DNA of 64,000 bases from Nonomuraea montanisoli (lineage in GTDB: Bacteria; Actinomycetota; Actinomycetes; Streptosporangiales; Streptosporangiaceae). Where the stretch lies: the NCBI RefSeq assembly GCF_013363975.1, contig NZ_JABWGN010000017.1, positions 124,001 to 188,000 of the forward strand. Reading direction: 5' to 3'. Position numbers and translations under genes: made by a program. Under the pieces are notes generated by a model, which saw only the letters and a list, made by a program, of their open reading frames with translations, did no database searches and was not told the DNA's origin. Positions within the stretch are counted from its first letter, which is position 1; each line of letters opens with the position of its first letter. Of this stretch, positions 25,984-37,261 are shown piece by piece.

Positions 25984-27009
25984 TCAGGGCTTGCGGGCCA
26001 CCATGAGGTCGCGCACGATGGCCTGGTCGACCCAGTGCTCGAAGTCGGGCAGGTCGGCCACCTCCAGCCCCGCCGAGGCGAGGATCGCGGCCAGCTCGTC
26101 CCGGCCGCCGCCGTAGGTGTTCCACGAGACGCCCAGCGCCCCGCCGGGACGCAGCAGCTCCGCCCACACCGGCACCGCCTTGGCGATCAGCTCCAGCGGG
26201 CTGCGCGACAGCCCCTTGCCGGCCCGCCCGCCGTGGCTGCCGTGCTGCACGCCGTACGGGGCGTCGGTCACGATCACGTCGAACGAGCGGGGCTTGAAGA
26301 ACTCCCGGCCGCGCAGGGTGTCGGCGTTGACCACGGAGACGTGCTGCGTGTCGCCCGCCTTGTACGCCTCCTTCGACAGCGCGAACTCGACGTTGAGCCG
26401 CCGCCCGACCAGCGCCCGCTCGCGGCGCACCGGCACGGTCTCGGCCGTGTGCTTGAGCCGCTTGTTGCGCAGCCACGTCTTGATGAAGCCGGTGTACGCC
26501 TCGACGTCCTTGCCGTCCACGTCGATCCCGTAGGCGTCGTAGCCGTACATGAGCGCCTGGTTGAGCGTCGTGCCGCGCCCGCACATCGGGTCGAACACCG
26601 ACAACTTGCCGCCGAGCGGAAAGTCGGAGGCCAGCACGGTCACGTTGAGCAGCAGCTTGGTGAAGTGCTCGTTGGTCTTGCCCGCGTACTTCAGGATCGT
26701 GACGAGGTCGCTGCTCAGCCGGTCGAGCGGCCGCATGTCCTGCGGGCGCAGCAGCTCGCCCTCGACCGCGAACAGGGCGTAGACGGAGGAGAGGTTGGAC
26801 AGCAGGGCGACGTCGTCGCCGTCCAGCGGCCCGGGCGTCTCGAACGTGACGTAGGGCAGGCCGCCGATGCGCGTCTCGCCGATGTCGGTCACCGCGCCCT
26901 GGAGCGCCCGTTCGCTGAAGACGGCCAGCTCGGCCCGGGTCAGCCGGACGGAGCTCTCGCCGTAGACGCGGTTGTGGGAGGGCAGGATCAGGAGCGCGTA
27001 TCGAGCCAT
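25984..27009 (-). CDS. TRM11-like SAM-dependent RNA/DNA methyltransferase
   Basis: The 341-residue product is a Rossmann-fold methyltransferase. SVFDPMCGRGTTLNQALMYGYDAYGIDVD is motif I with the acidic residue that holds SAM. FDVIVTDAPYGVQHG is the motif IV catalytic loop of the N6-adenine/N2-guanine type (D-A-P-Y). The N-terminal domain before residue 130 is not a known THUMP by eye but matches the general TRM11-like layout. The substrate is unknown, tRNA being the usual one. It lies antisense between truB and ribF. The ATG at 27009 was used since upstream in-frame sequence is not conserved-looking. Confidence 0.75.
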   Translation of the reverse strand: MARYALLILPSHNRVYGESSVRLTRAELAVFSERALQGAVTDIGETRIGGLPYVTFETPGPLDGDDVALLSNLSSVYALFAVEGELLRPQDMRPLDRLSSDLVTILKYAGKTNEHFTKLLLNVTVLASDFPLGGKLSVFDPMCGRGTTLNQALMYGYDAYGIDVDGKDVEAYTGFIKTWLRNKRLKHTAETVPVRRERALVGRRLNVEFALSKEAYKAGDTQHVSVVNADTLRGREFFKPRSFDVIVTDAPYGVQHGSHGGRAGKGLSRSPLELIAKAVPVWAELLRPGGALGVSWNTYGGGRDELAAILASAGLEVADLPDFEHWVDQAIVRDLMVARKP

Positions 27010-27139
27010 GGTGCGACCGATGCTACCCCGCCTCGATCGCCCCTCGGTCGACCCCCGACCGCCCCCTCGATTGGAGTGGAGGCCCGGCCGCATGGCAGGC
27101 TTGGGGAGGAGTGATCCGCCACGAGCGAATGGGGCCGGT

Positions 27140-28054
27140 GTGCAGGGTTCGGAGAGGTCCGTGGTCGCGATCGGCGTCTTCGACGGGGTCCACCTCGGCC
27201 ACCAGCGGGTGATCGAGCGGGCCGTCGCCGCCGCCCGCGAGCGGGGTGCCCGCTGTGTGGCCGTCACGTTCGAGCCGCACCCGGACGACGTCGTCGTGCC
27301 GGGCTCGCGGACGCCGCGGCTGACCACGCCGCGGCGCCGGGCGGAACTGCTGACCGCGCTGGGCGTGGACGAGGTGTGCGTGCTGGACTTCACGCTGGAG
27401 CTGTCGCGCACGAGCGCCGGCGACTTCGCCGAGTCCGTGCTGGCCGACCGGCTGCGCGCGGCGACGGTCGTCGTGGGCGAGGACTTCACGTTCGGTCACC
27501 GGGCGGCCGGTGACACCGACGCGCTGCGCGCGCTGGGGGACAAGCACGACTTCACGGTCGAGACCGTTCCGCTGCTCGCCGCGGTCTCCAGCGGCGGGAT
27601 CCGGGAGCGGCTGGCGGCCGGCGACGTCGAGGGCGCCGGCGCGGCGCTGGGGCGCCCGCACCGGGTCGAGGGCGTGGTGGTGCGCGGCTACCAGCGCGGT
27701 CGCCAGCTCGGCTTCCCCACGGCCAACGTCGAGACGCCGCCGAACACCGCCATCCCGGCCGACGGGGTCTACGCGGGGTGGCTGGAGTGCGTGCCCGTCG
27801 CCAACCTGCCGGTCGTCTACGCGGGCGAGCGCTGGCCCGCCGCCATCTCGGTCGGCACCAACCCGACGTTCGAGGGCGTGCCGCGCACCGTCGAGGCGTA
27901 CGCGCTCGACCGCGACGACCTGGAGCTGTACGGCGTGCACGTCGCGGTGGAGTTCGCCGCCCGGTTGCGCGGCAACACCCGGTTCGACTCGATCGAGGCG
28001 CTGATCGAGCAGATCAACGACGACGTCGCCGAGACCCGCCGCCTGACCTCCTGA
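27140..28054 (+). CDS. ribF: Bifunctional riboflavin kinase / FAD synthetase
   Basis: RibF converts riboflavin to FMN and then FAD. The 304-residue product has the nucleotidyltransferase motif [16 protein letters not shown] at its N-terminus and the flavokinase domain with [16 protein letters not shown] (P-T-A-N motif) and [19 protein letters not shown]. The start is uncertain: the GTG at 27140 follows GGGG, but an ATG at 27092 has GGAGG 9 nt upstream and would add 16 residues. The gene is normal in length and is followed by rpsO. Confidence 0.93.
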   Translation: MQGSERSVVAIGVFDGVHLGHQRVIERAVAAARERGARCVAVTFEPHPDDVVVPGSRTPRLTTPRRRAELLTALGVDEVCVLDFTLELSRTSAGDFAESVLADRLRAATVVVGEDFTFGHRAAGDTDALRALGDKHDFTVETVPLLAAVSSGGIRERLAAGDVEGAGAALGRPHRVEGVVVRGYQRGRQLGFPTANVETPPNTAIPADGVYAGWLECVPVANLPVVYAGERWPAAISVGTNPTFEGVPRTVEAYALDRDDLELYGVHVAVEFAARLRGNTRFDSIEALIEQINDDVAETRRLTS

Positions 28055-28245
28055 CGGGGCCGGAACGAGCACGGGGAGTCACGTCGGTACGCGAGGATGC
28101 CACGCTTGGTGGTACTCTTGCATGTCGGCTCTGTGACGGCGCCGCAGCGCGCTGCCCTGAAGGCCTTCGCTGCGGCGACTGTAGGCACGCACGGTTGCTC
28201 GCTTTCCTGTACGCCAGGCGTGCCCGTAGATTCGATAGGAGAGCC
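28055..28245 (+). promoter_or_regulatory. rpsO leader region
   Basis: The 191 bp before rpsO contain a TACTCT hexamer at about 28113 that could be a -10, followed by a leader of more than 100 nt rich in short complementary stretches. S15 represses its own mRNA through such leaders in many bacteria, so autoregulation is plausible. I could not fold the RNA. Confidence 0.3.
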
Positions 28246-28515
28246 GTGTCCCTCGACACCGCTGCCAAGAAGACCATCATCACCGAGTACGCGACGGCCG
28301 AGGGCGACACCGGTTCGCCCGAGGTGCAGATCGCGCTGCTCAGCAAGCGCATCAGCGAGCTGACCGAGCACCTGAAGACGCACAAGCACGACCACCACAG
28401 CCGTCGTGGTCTGCTGCTGCTCGTCGGTCGCCGGCGCCGCCTGCTGAAGTACCTGCAGAAGGTCGACATCGCGCGTTACCGGTCGCTCATCGAGCGGCTC
28501 GGCCTGCGGCGATAG
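28246..28515 (+). CDS. rpsO: 30S ribosomal protein S15
   Basis: This 89-residue protein binds 16S rRNA in the platform of the small subunit. [29 protein letters not shown] and [26 protein letters not shown] are the conserved S15 core. The GTG at 28246 follows AGGAGAG. A strong terminator hairpin lies 5 bp after the stop, before pnp. Confidence 0.97.
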   Translation: MSLDTAAKKTIITEYATAEGDTGSPEVQIALLSKRISELTEHLKTHKHDHHSRRGLLLLVGRRRRLLKYLQKVDIARYRSLIERLGLRR

Positions 28516-28520
28516 CATGA

Positions 28521-28550
28521 GAAGGGAGCGGCGTCCGCGTCGCTCCCTTC
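28521..28550 (+). terminator. Terminator hairpin after rpsO
   Basis: GAAGGGAGCG and CGCTCCCTTC form a perfect 10-bp stem with a 10-nt loop directly after rpsO. Some read-through to pnp is likely, since rpsO and pnp are often cotranscribed. Confidence 0.8.
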
Positions 28551-28798
28551 GCATATGCCGTGCGAAGCCGGTGTGTCGCCGCTGCGGCGGCGGGCATCTG
28601 GCATACAACTGAAGATCCGAGACACTACAGCCCCCGCGTCCGCTCAGCACCATGCGACCCGCGACGCCTGCGGGCCGGTCCTCGGTAGTGGCTTCCGGTA
28701 ATCAAGACCGGGCGCTTCGATCGAAGACCGGCGCTGCACCTAACGAGGGTGCCGGTGAGAAAAGAGGGCGCGGGTGACCGACCAAAAGGAGGTCCCCC

Positions 28799-31126
28799 GT
28801 GGAGGGTGTCCACACCGCCGAAGCCGTCATTGACAACGGCACGTTCGGCTCGCGCACGATCCGGTTCGAGACCGGGCGCCTCGCGCGTCAGGCGGCGGGT
28901 TCGGCCGTCGCGTATCTCGACAACGACACGATGGTGCTGTCCGCGACCACCGCGTCCAGGCAGCCCAAGGAGAACCTCGACTTCTTCCCCCTCACGGTGG
29001 ACGTCGAGGAGCGCATGTACGCCGCGGGCCGCATCCCCGGCTCGTTCTTCCGGCGTGAGGGCCGTCCCTCCGAGGACGCCATCCTCACCTGCCGCCTGAT
29101 CGACCGGCCGCTGCGCCCGTCGTTCGTCAAGGGCCTGCGCAACGAGGTCCAGGTCGTCGCCACCGTCATGGCGCTCAACCCCGACCACCTGTACGACGTG
29201 GTCGCCATCAACGCCGCGTCGCTGTCCACGCAGCTCGCCGGCCTGCCGTTCTCCGGCCCGATCGGCGGCGTGCGCGTCGCGCTGATCGACGGCCAGTGGG
29301 TGGCCTTCCCCACCCACACCGAGCTGGAGCGGGCCACGTTCGACATGGTCGTGGCCGGCCGGGTGCTGGCCGACGGCGACGTCGCCATCATGATGGTCGA
29401 GGCCGAGTCCACCAAGGACACGCTGAAGCTGGTCGCCGACGGCGCCGTCGCCCCGACCGAGGAGACGGTCGCGCAGGGCCTGGAGGCCGCCAAGCCGTTC
29501 ATCAAGGTGCTGTGCGAGGCGCAGGCGCGCATCGCGCAGGTCGCCGCGAAGGAGACCCAGGAGTACGCGGTCTTCCTCGACTACCAGGAGGACGTCTACG
29601 CCGCGGTCGAGAACGCGGTGAAGACCGAGCTGGCCGCCGCGCTGACCATCGCCGGCAAGCAGGAGCGCGAGACCGAGCTGGAGAAGGTCAAGGCGCTGGC
29701 CGGCGAGAAGCTGCTGCCCGAGTTCGAGGGGCGCGAGAAGGAGATCAGCGCCGCCTTCCGCTCGGTGATGAAGAAGCTCATGCGCGAGCGGGTCATCAAC
29801 GAGGGCGTCCGCATCGACGGCCGCGGCACCAAGGACATCCGGGCCCTGTCGGCCGAGGTCCACGTGGTGCCCCGGGTGCACGGCTCGGCCCTGTTCGAGC
29901 GCGGCGAGACCCAGATCATGGGTATTACGACGCTCAACATGCTGCGCATGGAGCAGGTCATCGACACGCTCAACCCCGAGCGGACCAAGCGCTACATGCA
30001 CAACTACAACTTCCCGCCCTACTCCACCGGTGAGACCGGCCGGGTGGGCTCGCCCAAGCGGCGCGAGATCGGCCACGGCGCGCTGGCCGAGCGGGCGCTG
30101 ATCCCGGTCCTGCCCACGCGCGAGGAGTTCCCGTACGCGATCCGGCAGGTGTCCGAGGCTCTCGGCTCCAACGGCTCCACCTCGATGGGCTCGGTCTGCG
30201 CCTCCACGATGGCGCTGCTGGACGCGGGTGTGCCGCTGAAGGAGATGGTCGCGGGCATCGCGATGGGCCTGATCGGCGAGGGCGACACCTACGTGACGCT
30301 GACCGACATCCTCGGCGCCGAGGACGCCATGGGCGACATGGACTTCAAGGTCGCCGGCACCAAGGACGTCATCACCGCGCTCCAGCTCGACACCAAGCTC
30401 GACGGCATCCCGGCCTCGGTGCTGGCCGCCGCGCTGAAGCAGGCCAAGGGCGCGCGCCTGGCGATCCTCGAGGTGATGCAGGAGGCGATCGACTCCCCGG
30501 CGGAGATGAACCCGACCGCGCCGCGCATCATCACCATCAAGGTCCCGGTCGACAAGATCGGCGAGGTCATCGGCCCGAAGGGCAAGATGATCAACCAGAT
30601 CCAGGACGACACGGGCGCCGAGATCACCATCGAGGACGACGGCACGATCTACATCGGCGCCACCGACGGCCCGGCCGCCGAGGCGGCCCGTTCGGCGATC
30701 AACGCCATCGCCAACCCGCACATGCCCGAGGTGGGCGAGCGCTACCTGGGCACGGTCGTCAAGATCGCCGCCTTCGGCGCGTTCGTCTCGCTCATGCCGG
30801 GCAAGGACGGCCTGCTGCACGTCTCGCAGATCCGCAAGCTGCACGGCGGCAAGCGCATCGAGAACGTCGAGGACGTCATGAGCGTCGGCGAGAAGATCCA
30901 GGTGGAGATCGCCGAGATCGACCAGCGCGGCAAGCTCTCCCTGGTGCCCGTCGAGGTCATCGAGAAGGAGGCCGCGGAGAAGGAGGCCAAGGGCACGGCC
31001 GACGGCGAGCAGGCCCCGGCCGACGAGGCTCCGGCCGCCGACGACAAGCCCCGTGAGGAGCGGCCCCGCCGCACCCGCACGCGGGTGCGCGCCCCCCGCA
31101 ACGACGCCGACGACCGCAACTCGTGA
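28799..31126 (+). CDS. pnp: Polyribonucleotide nucleotidyltransferase (PNPase)
   Basis: PNPase degrades RNA from the 3' end with phosphate, or adds nucleotides in reverse. In actinobacteria it may also make (p)ppGpp. The 775-residue product has two RNase PH domains ([49 protein letters not shown]), a KH domain ([20 protein letters not shown]) and an S1 domain ([20 protein letters not shown]). A charged, disordered Ala/Glu/Arg tail ends it. AAGGAGG lies upstream of the GTG start. A 12-bp palindrome CTTCGATCGAAG (28715-28726) in the leader may be an RNase III-type control hairpin. Its stop overlaps the M16 peptidase start (GTGA). Confidence 0.97.
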   Translation: MEGVHTAEAVIDNGTFGSRTIRFETGRLARQAAGSAVAYLDNDTMVLSATTASRQPKENLDFFPLTVDVEERMYAAGRIPGSFFRREGRPSEDAILTCRLIDRPLRPSFVKGLRNEVQVVATVMALNPDHLYDVVAINAASLSTQLAGLPFSGPIGGVRVALIDGQWVAFPTHTELERATFDMVVAGRVLADGDVAIMMVEAESTKDTLKLVADGAVAPTEETVAQGLEAAKPFIKVLCEAQARIAQVAAKETQEYAVFLDYQEDVYAAVENAVKTELAAALTIAGKQERETELEKVKALAGEKLLPEFEGREKEISAAFRSVMKKLMRERVINEGVRIDGRGTKDIRALSAEVHVVPRVHGSALFERGETQIMGITTLNMLRMEQVIDTLNPERTKRYMHNYNFPPYSTGETGRVGSPKRREIGHGALAERALIPVLPTREEFPYAIRQVSEALGSNGSTSMGSVCASTMALLDAGVPLKEMVAGIAMGLIGEGDTYVTLTDILGAEDAMGDMDFKVAGTKDVITALQLDTKLDGIPASVLAAALKQAKGARLAILEVMQEAIDSPAEMNPTAPRIITIKVPVDKIGEVIGPKGKMINQIQDDTGAEITIEDDGTIYIGATDGPAAEAARSAINAIANPHMPEVGERYLGTVVKIAAFGAFVSLMPGKDGLLHVSQIRKLHGGKRIENVEDVMSVGEKIQVEIAEIDQRGKLSLVPVEVIEKEAAEKEAKGTADGEQAPADEAPAADDKPREERPRRTRTRVRAPRNDADDRNS

Positions 31127-32436
31127 CCCTCACCACCACGCTGCACCCCGGCCGCGAAGGGGCCGGGGTGGTCAGGCGGACCGTGCTCCCCGGCGGACTG
31201 CGCGTGGTGACCGAGACCATGCCGACCGTGCGCAGCGTCGCGGTCGGCATGTGGGTCGGCATCGGTTCCCGGGACGAGGCCTCCGAGCACATGGGGGCCA
31301 CCCACTTCCTCGAACACCTGCTGTTCAAGGGCACCCCCACGCGTGACGCGATGGAGATCTCGGCCTCCATCGAGGGGATCGGCGGTGAGATCAACGCCTT
31401 CACCGCCAAGGAGTACACCTGCTACTACGCGCGGGTGCTCGACGAGGACCTCGCCGTGGCGGTCGACGTGCTCGCCGACGTGGTGACCAGCTCGCTGATC
31501 ACCGAGGACGACGTGGAGTCGGAGCGGGGCGTGATCCTGGAGGAGATCGCCATGCACGACGACGACCCGTCCGACGTCGTGCACGAGCAGTTCGCGGCGG
31601 CGCTGTACGGCGACTCGCCGATCGGGCGGCCCATCCTCGGCACGGTCGACTCGATCAACGCGCTCGGCCGTGACGGCATCGCCGAGTACTACGGCCGTTA
31701 CTACGAGCCGCGCCGCACGGTCGTCTCGGTCGCCGGCAACGTCCGGCACGAGGAGGTCGTGGAGCTGGTCGCGCGGGCGTACGAGCGGGCGGGCGCCCTC
31801 GGCGGCCCCCTCGACTGCGATCCGCCGCGCACGAGCGGCCCGGGCGCCGCGACCCATTCCGCGGTCACCGTGCTCGACCGTCCGACCGAGCAGGCCAACC
31901 TGGTGCTCGGCACCACGGGCATGGCCCGCACCGACGACCGGCGCTTCGCGCTCGGCGTGCTCAACGCCGCGCTCGGCGGCGGCATGTCGTCCCGGCTCTT
32001 CCAGGAGATCCGGGAGAAGCGCGGCCTGGCCTACTCCGCCTACAGCTACACCTCGGCCTACGCCGACACCGGGCAGTTCGGCATCTACGTCGGCTGCCTC
32101 CCGTCCAAGATCGACGATGTGCTGAAGATCTGCCGGGACGAGGTGGCCCGCGTGGTCTCCGACGGGCTGAGCGCCGACGAGATCATGCGCGGCAAGGGCC
32201 AGATGCGCGGCGGGCTGGTCCTCGGCCTGGAGGACACCGGCTCGCGCATGTCGCGGATCGGCAAGAACGAGCTGGTCTACGACGAGCTGCTGTCGGTGGA
32301 CGAGGTGCTGGCGCGCATCGACGCGGTCACGCCGGACGAGATCACCGAGGTGTCCGCCGACGTCCTGACCCGGCCGCTCACGCTCGCCGTGATCGGCCCG
32401 TACGGTGACAAGGACTTCTCCTTCGCCATCGCGTGA
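31123..32436 (+). CDS. M16-family zinc metallopeptidase
   Basis: This 437-residue protein is a pitrilysin or mitochondrial processing peptidase-type protease. The inverted zinc motif [11 protein letters not shown] (H-x-x-E-H near residue 61) and the downstream glutamate region [16 protein letters not shown] are intact. The C-terminal half carries the typical [13 protein letters not shown] motif. It has no signal peptide, so a cytoplasmic role is likely. The GTG start overlaps the pnp stop by 4 bp, the standard actinobacterial arrangement. The substrate is unknown. Confidence 0.94.
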   Translation: MTLTTTLHPGREGAGVVRRTVLPGGLRVVTETMPTVRSVAVGMWVGIGSRDEASEHMGATHFLEHLLFKGTPTRDAMEISASIEGIGGEINAFTAKEYTCYYARVLDEDLAVAVDVLADVVTSSLITEDDVESERGVILEEIAMHDDDPSDVVHEQFAAALYGDSPIGRPILGTVDSINALGRDGIAEYYGRYYEPRRTVVSVAGNVRHEEVVELVARAYERAGALGGPLDCDPPRTSGPGAATHSAVTVLDRPTEQANLVLGTTGMARTDDRRFALGVLNAALGGGMSSRLFQEIREKRGLAYSAYSYTSAYADTGQFGIYVGCLPSKIDDVLKICRDEVARVVSDGLSADEIMRGKGQMRGGLVLGLEDTGSRMSRIGKNELVYDELLSVDEVLARIDAVTPDEITEVSADVLTRPLTLAVIGPYGDKDFSFAIA

Positions 32437-32493
32437 CGACGCCGGCCCGAGATCGCGCGTGCCTGTGGCACCTGTGCCACGGCACGCGCGTGA

Positions 32494-33288
<795 letters not shown>

Positions 33289-33442
33289 GGTCGAGCGTTC
33301 CCCAGACACGGCGTGCCCACCGCCTGCGAACAGGCGAGTGGGCACGGGGTGCGGAAGGGGTCTCGGCGCCGCACCGCCGAGCCACACGCTCTGAACCCTA
33401 ATACAGAGGCGCCGTCGGGCCCGAACATGAGACCGTGTCGCC

Positions 33443-33925
33443 ATGGTGCGATGGGCCGAAGCCGGGGAACTGCCCGGCCTGGCGGCGATAGAGCTGGCCG
33501 CCGACACGATGTTCGAGCAGGTGGGGATCACGTTCCCGCCGGGGACCACGCAGATCGAGGAGGTCGAGGACACCTCCGTGGTGCTGGTCGAGGGCGACCC
33601 TCCGCACGGGTTCGCGCTCATGGGCCAGGTGGACGGCAACCTGCACCTGGAGCAGCTCGCCGTACACCCCTCGCACATGCGGCGCGGCATCGGCGGGCGG
33701 CTGGTCGCGGCGGTGCGCGACCACGCGCTGGCCTGCGGCGTGCCGGCGGTGACGCTGACGACGTTCCGTGACGTGCCGTGGAACGCTCCCTGGTACGAAC
33801 GCCACGGGTTCGCCGTGCTGCCCGAGGGGGAGTGGGGGCCCGAGCTGCGGGCGCTGGTGCAGCACGAGCGCGAGCTGGGCATCGAGGTGGCGCCGCGGGT
33901 CGTCATGAGCGCCGCCGTCCGCTGA
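33443..33925 (+). CDS. GNAT-family N-acetyltransferase
   Basis: This 160-residue protein has a complete GNAT core: LEQLAVHPSHMRRGIGGRLVAAV (residues about 72-94) holds the acetyl-CoA loop R-R-G-I-G-G. NAPWYERHGFAVLPEGEWGPEL is the closing region common in small amine acetylases. The substrate is unknown. It starts the accessory region after dapB. A 21-bp tandem repeat begins within its last codons. Confidence 0.85.
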   Translation: MVRWAEAGELPGLAAIELAADTMFEQVGITFPPGTTQIEEVEDTSVVLVEGDPPHGFALMGQVDGNLHLEQLAVHPSHMRRGIGGRLVAAVRDHALACGVPAVTLTTFRDVPWNAPWYERHGFAVLPEGEWGPELRALVQHERELGIEVAPRVVMSAAVR

Positions 33926-33976
33926 CGCCGCCCAGCCGTTCACTGACGTCGCCCAGCCGTCCGCTGAAGCGTCAGT
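33914..33976. repeat. 21-bp tandem repeat, three units, at a gene stop
   Basis: Units of 21 bp at 33914, 33935 and 33956 begin GCCGT and contain CTGA. The first spans the stop codon of the GNAT gene and the last reaches the stop of the convergent hydrolase. It fills the gap. Confidence 0.85.
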
Positions 33977-35366
33977 GCTGCCGCAGCCGCGCCGCTCCCC
34001 AGAGGCGGGCGGCCACCACCGCCAGACCGGCGACCGCGGCCGTCACCAGCCACACCATGAACGTCGGGTAGAGGTAGGCGAGCTGGATCCACATGGCGTC
34101 GCGGCCGTGGGCCAGCACGCGGTGGATCGGGGCGAGCGTCGCACACAGCCCGACCGGCACCAGGTACGGCGCCAGCCGCCACAACCGCCGGCGGGTGAGG
34201 CGCGCGGCCCACCGCCGGGCACGGACGGCGCCCAGGACGGCCAGCCCGGCGGTCACCGGGGTCAGCAGCGCGAAGACCAGGTCGGTGAGGAACGTGGGGT
34301 TGCCGGGCGGCGGCTCCGGGGTGCCGCCCTCGATGAGGGCGACCAGCCCTTTCATGAGGGTGTGCGCGTCGGAGAAGGCCATGCCGGTGTTGGCCATCAC
34401 GGCGACGCCGTAGCCGGAGCCGGGGATCAGCAGCTCGTGGGCGGTGGAGGTGAACAGGTCGCCGCCGTGCTCCAGCACGGGGGTGCCGCGCTCGGTCCTG
34501 CCGACCATCCAGCCGAGGGCGTAGTCCTCGCTCCGCGGGGAGGGGGTGCGCATCTCCTCGACGCTCCGCGGCGACAGGATGCCGGTGTTCTGCGCGATCA
34601 GCCACCTGGCCATGTCGCCGGCGGTGCTGACGACACCTCCGGAGCCGTTGCCGAACCCGGGAGGCTCCGGCAGGGCGACGGCCCGGCCGAGGATGTACAG
34701 GTGGCCGCGGGCGCTCGCGGGCAGGTCGCGGTCGGTGTCGATCGTCGTGCTGTGGCGCATGCCGAGGGGCCCGAAGACGTACGTGCCGAGGTAGGCGGCG
34801 AACGGCCGGCCGCTGACCACCTCGACGAGCCGCGCGGCGACCTGGTAGTTGGTGTTGTGGTAGCTGAAGGCGGTCCCGGGCTCCGTGGCGAGCCGCGCCG
34901 TCCTCAGCCGCGCCACGGCGCCCTGGAGCGTGTCCGGCTGGGGCAGGCTCTTCTCGGGGAAGGCCGAGTCGGCCATGCCCGAGGTCTGGTTGAGGAGCTG
35001 CCGTACGGTGATCCTCGCGGCCCGCGGGTCCGCCATCGTGAACTCGGGCAGGTGGCGGCGCACCGGCTGGTCGAGGGCGACCTTCCCCTGCTCGGCGAGC
35101 TGCATGACGGCCAGGGCGGTGAAGGACTTGCTGACCGAGGCCATCGCCATGGGGGTGTCGGCCGTGACGGGCGCGCCGGTGGCGGTCCGGCCGTATCCGG
35201 CGACGTGCACGATCCGGTCCCCCTTGGTGATCGCCACCTCGACCCCCGGCAGTCCGGTGGCCGCGCGGTACTGCTCGACGTAGGCGTCGACCGACGCGGG
35301 GATCGACGTGGCGGGGGCCTGGGGGAGGAGGGCGAGGAGGATCGCGGCGAGCGTGGTTCTGAACAC
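33972..35366 (-). CDS. Serine hydrolase (class C beta-lactamase/PBP-like) with membrane tail
   Basis: This 464-residue penicillin-recognising enzyme has an N-terminal signal (FRTTLAAILLALLPQAPA). The nucleophile motif is SVSK near residue 78, the Y-x-N-type motif is SYHNTN near residue 172, and an HGGD near residue 300 replaces KTG. Three hydrophobic segments after residue 355 (LTDLVFALLTPVTAGLAVLGAV; LVPVGLCATLAPI; MVWLVTAAVAGLAVVAA) anchor it in the membrane with the catalytic domain outside. Peptide or ester hydrolysis at the cell surface is likely. It converges with the GNAT gene. Confidence 0.86.
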   Translation of the reverse strand: MFRTTLAAILLALLPQAPATSIPASVDAYVEQYRAATGLPGVEVAITKGDRIVHVAGYGRTATGAPVTADTPMAMASVSKSFTALAVMQLAEQGKVALDQPVRRHLPEFTMADPRAARITVRQLLNQTSGMADSAFPEKSLPQPDTLQGAVARLRTARLATEPGTAFSYHNTNYQVAARLVEVVSGRPFAAYLGTYVFGPLGMRHSTTIDTDRDLPASARGHLYILGRAVALPEPPGFGNGSGGVVSTAGDMARWLIAQNTGILSPRSVEEMRTPSPRSEDYALGWMVGRTERGTPVLEHGGDLFTSTAHELLIPGSGYGVAVMANTGMAFSDAHTLMKGLVALIEGGTPEPPPGNPTFLTDLVFALLTPVTAGLAVLGAVRARRWAARLTRRRLWRLAPYLVPVGLCATLAPIHRVLAHGRDAMWIQLAYLYPTFMVWLVTAAVAGLAVVAARLWGAARLRQH

Positions 35367-35499
35367 CCGCCGACGTTATGACTCCTCCCGGCCCGCCACC
35401 ATTGCGGAATCCCTCCCTGTCCGTTACGGGAACCCGCCATGGACCCGCTGAGGGCGGTGGGCGCGCCCCCCGCCCTCGGGAGCGCGGAGGGAGTGGTCA

Positions 35500-35505
35500 T
35501 AGCCT
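35500..35505 (+). promoter_or_regulatory. -10-like hexamer for leaderless reductase gene
   Basis: TAGCCT ends 7 nt before the ATG at 35513 and no Shine-Dalgarno is present. It belongs to the recurring leaderless pattern. Confidence 0.45.
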
Positions 35506-35512
35506 CGAAGAC

Positions 35513-36445
35513 ATGCGAGTCATCCAAGCGACCCGGCTGGGCGGCCCCGAGGTCCTCGCCCTGGCGGACATGCCCGACCCCGTGCCCGGTCCCGACCAGA
35601 CCCTCGTGGACGTCGAGGCGGCCGGGATCAACTTCGCCGACATCAAGCGCATCGAGGGCAGCTACGGAGCGACCACGACCCCCTTCGTGCCCGGCTCCGA
35701 GGTGATCGGCCGGACCGCCGACGGGCGCCGTGTGATGGGCTTCGCCACGAACGCGTACGCCTCCAAGGCGCTCATCGGCGACCCCGTGGACGTGCCGGAC
35801 GATCTGAAGCCCGGGCAGGCGCTGGCGCTGCTCGTCCAGGGCCTGTCGGCCTGGCACCTGCTCCGCACGGCGGCCCGGCTGAGCCCCGGCGAGACCGTCG
35901 TCGTCAACGCGGCGGCCGGCGGCGTCGGCCACCTCGCCGTGCAGCTCGCCCGCGAGTTCGGGGCGGGCCGCGTCATCGGCACCGCCTCCACCGCCGAGAA
36001 GCGGGACCTGGTCCTGGAGCTGGGCGCGGACGCGGCCGTGGACGGCGACGCCGACGGTTACGCCGAGCGGGTCGTCGAGGCCGGCCAGGGCCGCCCGGCC
36101 GACATCGTGCTCGACGCGGTCGGCGGACGGGTCTTCGAGGCCGCCCTCGACGCGCTCGCCCCGTTCGGCCGCCTGGTCACCTACGGATCCTCCGGCGGCG
36201 AACCTCTGCCCGCCGTGGACCCCGGGCTGCTGACCCAGCGCAACATCTCGGTGACCGGCTACTGGCTCGGCGGCTCCCTGCACCTGCCGGGCATGACGAC
36301 ACCGCTGCGCGAGCTCATGGAGCTCACCGCGATCGGCCGGCTGCGCCCCCTCGCCGGAGGCGAATACCCCCTCGCGGACGCCCGCCGGGCCCTGGAGGAC
36401 CTGGCCGGCCGCCGCACCACGGGCAAGCTCGTCCTGATCCCGTGA
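35513..36445 (+). CDS. Zinc-binding-type quinone oxidoreductase (MDR family)
   Basis: This 310-residue medium-chain dehydrogenase/reductase resembles NADPH:quinone reductases. PGPDQTLVDVEAAGINFADIKRIEG is the family's N-terminal fold and VVVNAAAGGVGHLAVQLARE the NADPH site. DIVLDAVGGRVFEAALDALAPFGRLVTYG and LAGGEYPLADARRALEDL end it. The catalytic zinc ligands of alcohol dehydrogenases are absent, as in quinone reductases. The stop overlaps the start of the MFS pseudogene (GTGA), so the two were once an operon. Confidence 0.9.
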   Translation: MRVIQATRLGGPEVLALADMPDPVPGPDQTLVDVEAAGINFADIKRIEGSYGATTTPFVPGSEVIGRTADGRRVMGFATNAYASKALIGDPVDVPDDLKPGQALALLVQGLSAWHLLRTAARLSPGETVVVNAAAGGVGHLAVQLAREFGAGRVIGTASTAEKRDLVLELGADAAVDGDADGYAERVVEAGQGRPADIVLDAVGGRVFEAALDALAPFGRLVTYGSSGGEPLPAVDPGLLTQRNISVTGYWLGGSLHLPGMTTPLRELMELTAIGRLRPLAGGEYPLADARRALEDLAGRRTTGKLVLIP

Positions 36446-37242
36446 CGGGCCCCGAAGGGACTCCCGCGAGTGGTCCCCTTCGGACTCCTGCGGCGGGCGC
36501 CGGGCGGAACAGGGTCACGTTCGCCGTCATGTGCGCGGGCATGTTCCTCGTGCTGCTCGACGTGACCATCGTCAACATCGCCCTGCCGTCCGTCGGCGCC
36601 CGGATGGGCGGCGGCCAGGTCGCCGACCTCCAGTGGGTGGTGGACGGCTACCAGCTCACGCTCGCCGGCCTCCTGCTCGCCGGCACGCCGGCGGTGATCA
36701 GCCGCCTCCATCCCGACCGGGAGAGCCGGGCGCGGGTGATCGGCGCCTGGGCCGCCATCGGCAGCCTCGCCCTGCCCACCGGGCCGCTCCTCGGGGGACG
36801 CTCGTCCAGTTCCTCGGCTGGCCCTGGGTGTTCTGGATCAACGTGCCGGCGATCGCGGTGATCATCCCGGTGATGCTCGTCGTGGTCGGGGAGAGCGAGC
36901 CGCTGGACCGCCCGCTCGACGTGCCGGGCTTCGGCGGCGGGGGGTTCGCGGTGGCCGAGCGGCGCGCCGAGCACCCGATGCTGCCGCCCGCGCTGCTGCG
37001 GCGCCGTCCCATCGCGGTCAGCACCGTCGCCGCCGCGGCCATGAACTTCGGGCTGAACGGCGTCATGCTGCTGTTCACGCTCTACCTGCAGATCGTCCGG
37101 CACCTCACGGCCGTCGTCGCCGGGGTGTCGCTGCTGCCGTTGTTCCTGCCCCTGGTGCTGCTGCCCGGTCATCGCCGCGGTGATGTACCTGGCGGTCATC
37201 GCCCTGACCCTGACCGCCCGCGCGAAGCCGGCGCCCGCGTAG
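36442..37242 (+). pseudogene. Decayed MFS transporter (DHA2/EmrB type)
   Basis: The first frame encodes TM1 (FAVMCAGMFLVLLDVTIVNIALP) and LQWVVDGYQLTLAGLLLAG. The conserved G-x-x-x-D-R-x-G-R-R loop is then missing and the sequence jumps to ARVIGAWAAIGSLALPTGPLLGG. Near 36800 the frame shifts to FLGWPWVFWINVPAIAVII, and later HPMLPPALLRRRPIAVSTV and NFGLNGVMLLFTLYLQI appear. Another shift near 37168 gives the tail VIAAVMYLAVIALTL. The whole is about 800 bp against roughly 1400 for a functional gene. Deletions at several points with two frameshifts indicate long-standing inactivation. Confidence 0.82.
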
Positions 37243-37261
37243 CGCCGGTCCAAACCGCGGT

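Noticed and set aside
28625-30844. A 739-codon open frame antisense to pnp
   Set aside because: No recognisable motifs, composition skewed to Arg/Gly/Asp/His, and covers a certain gene.
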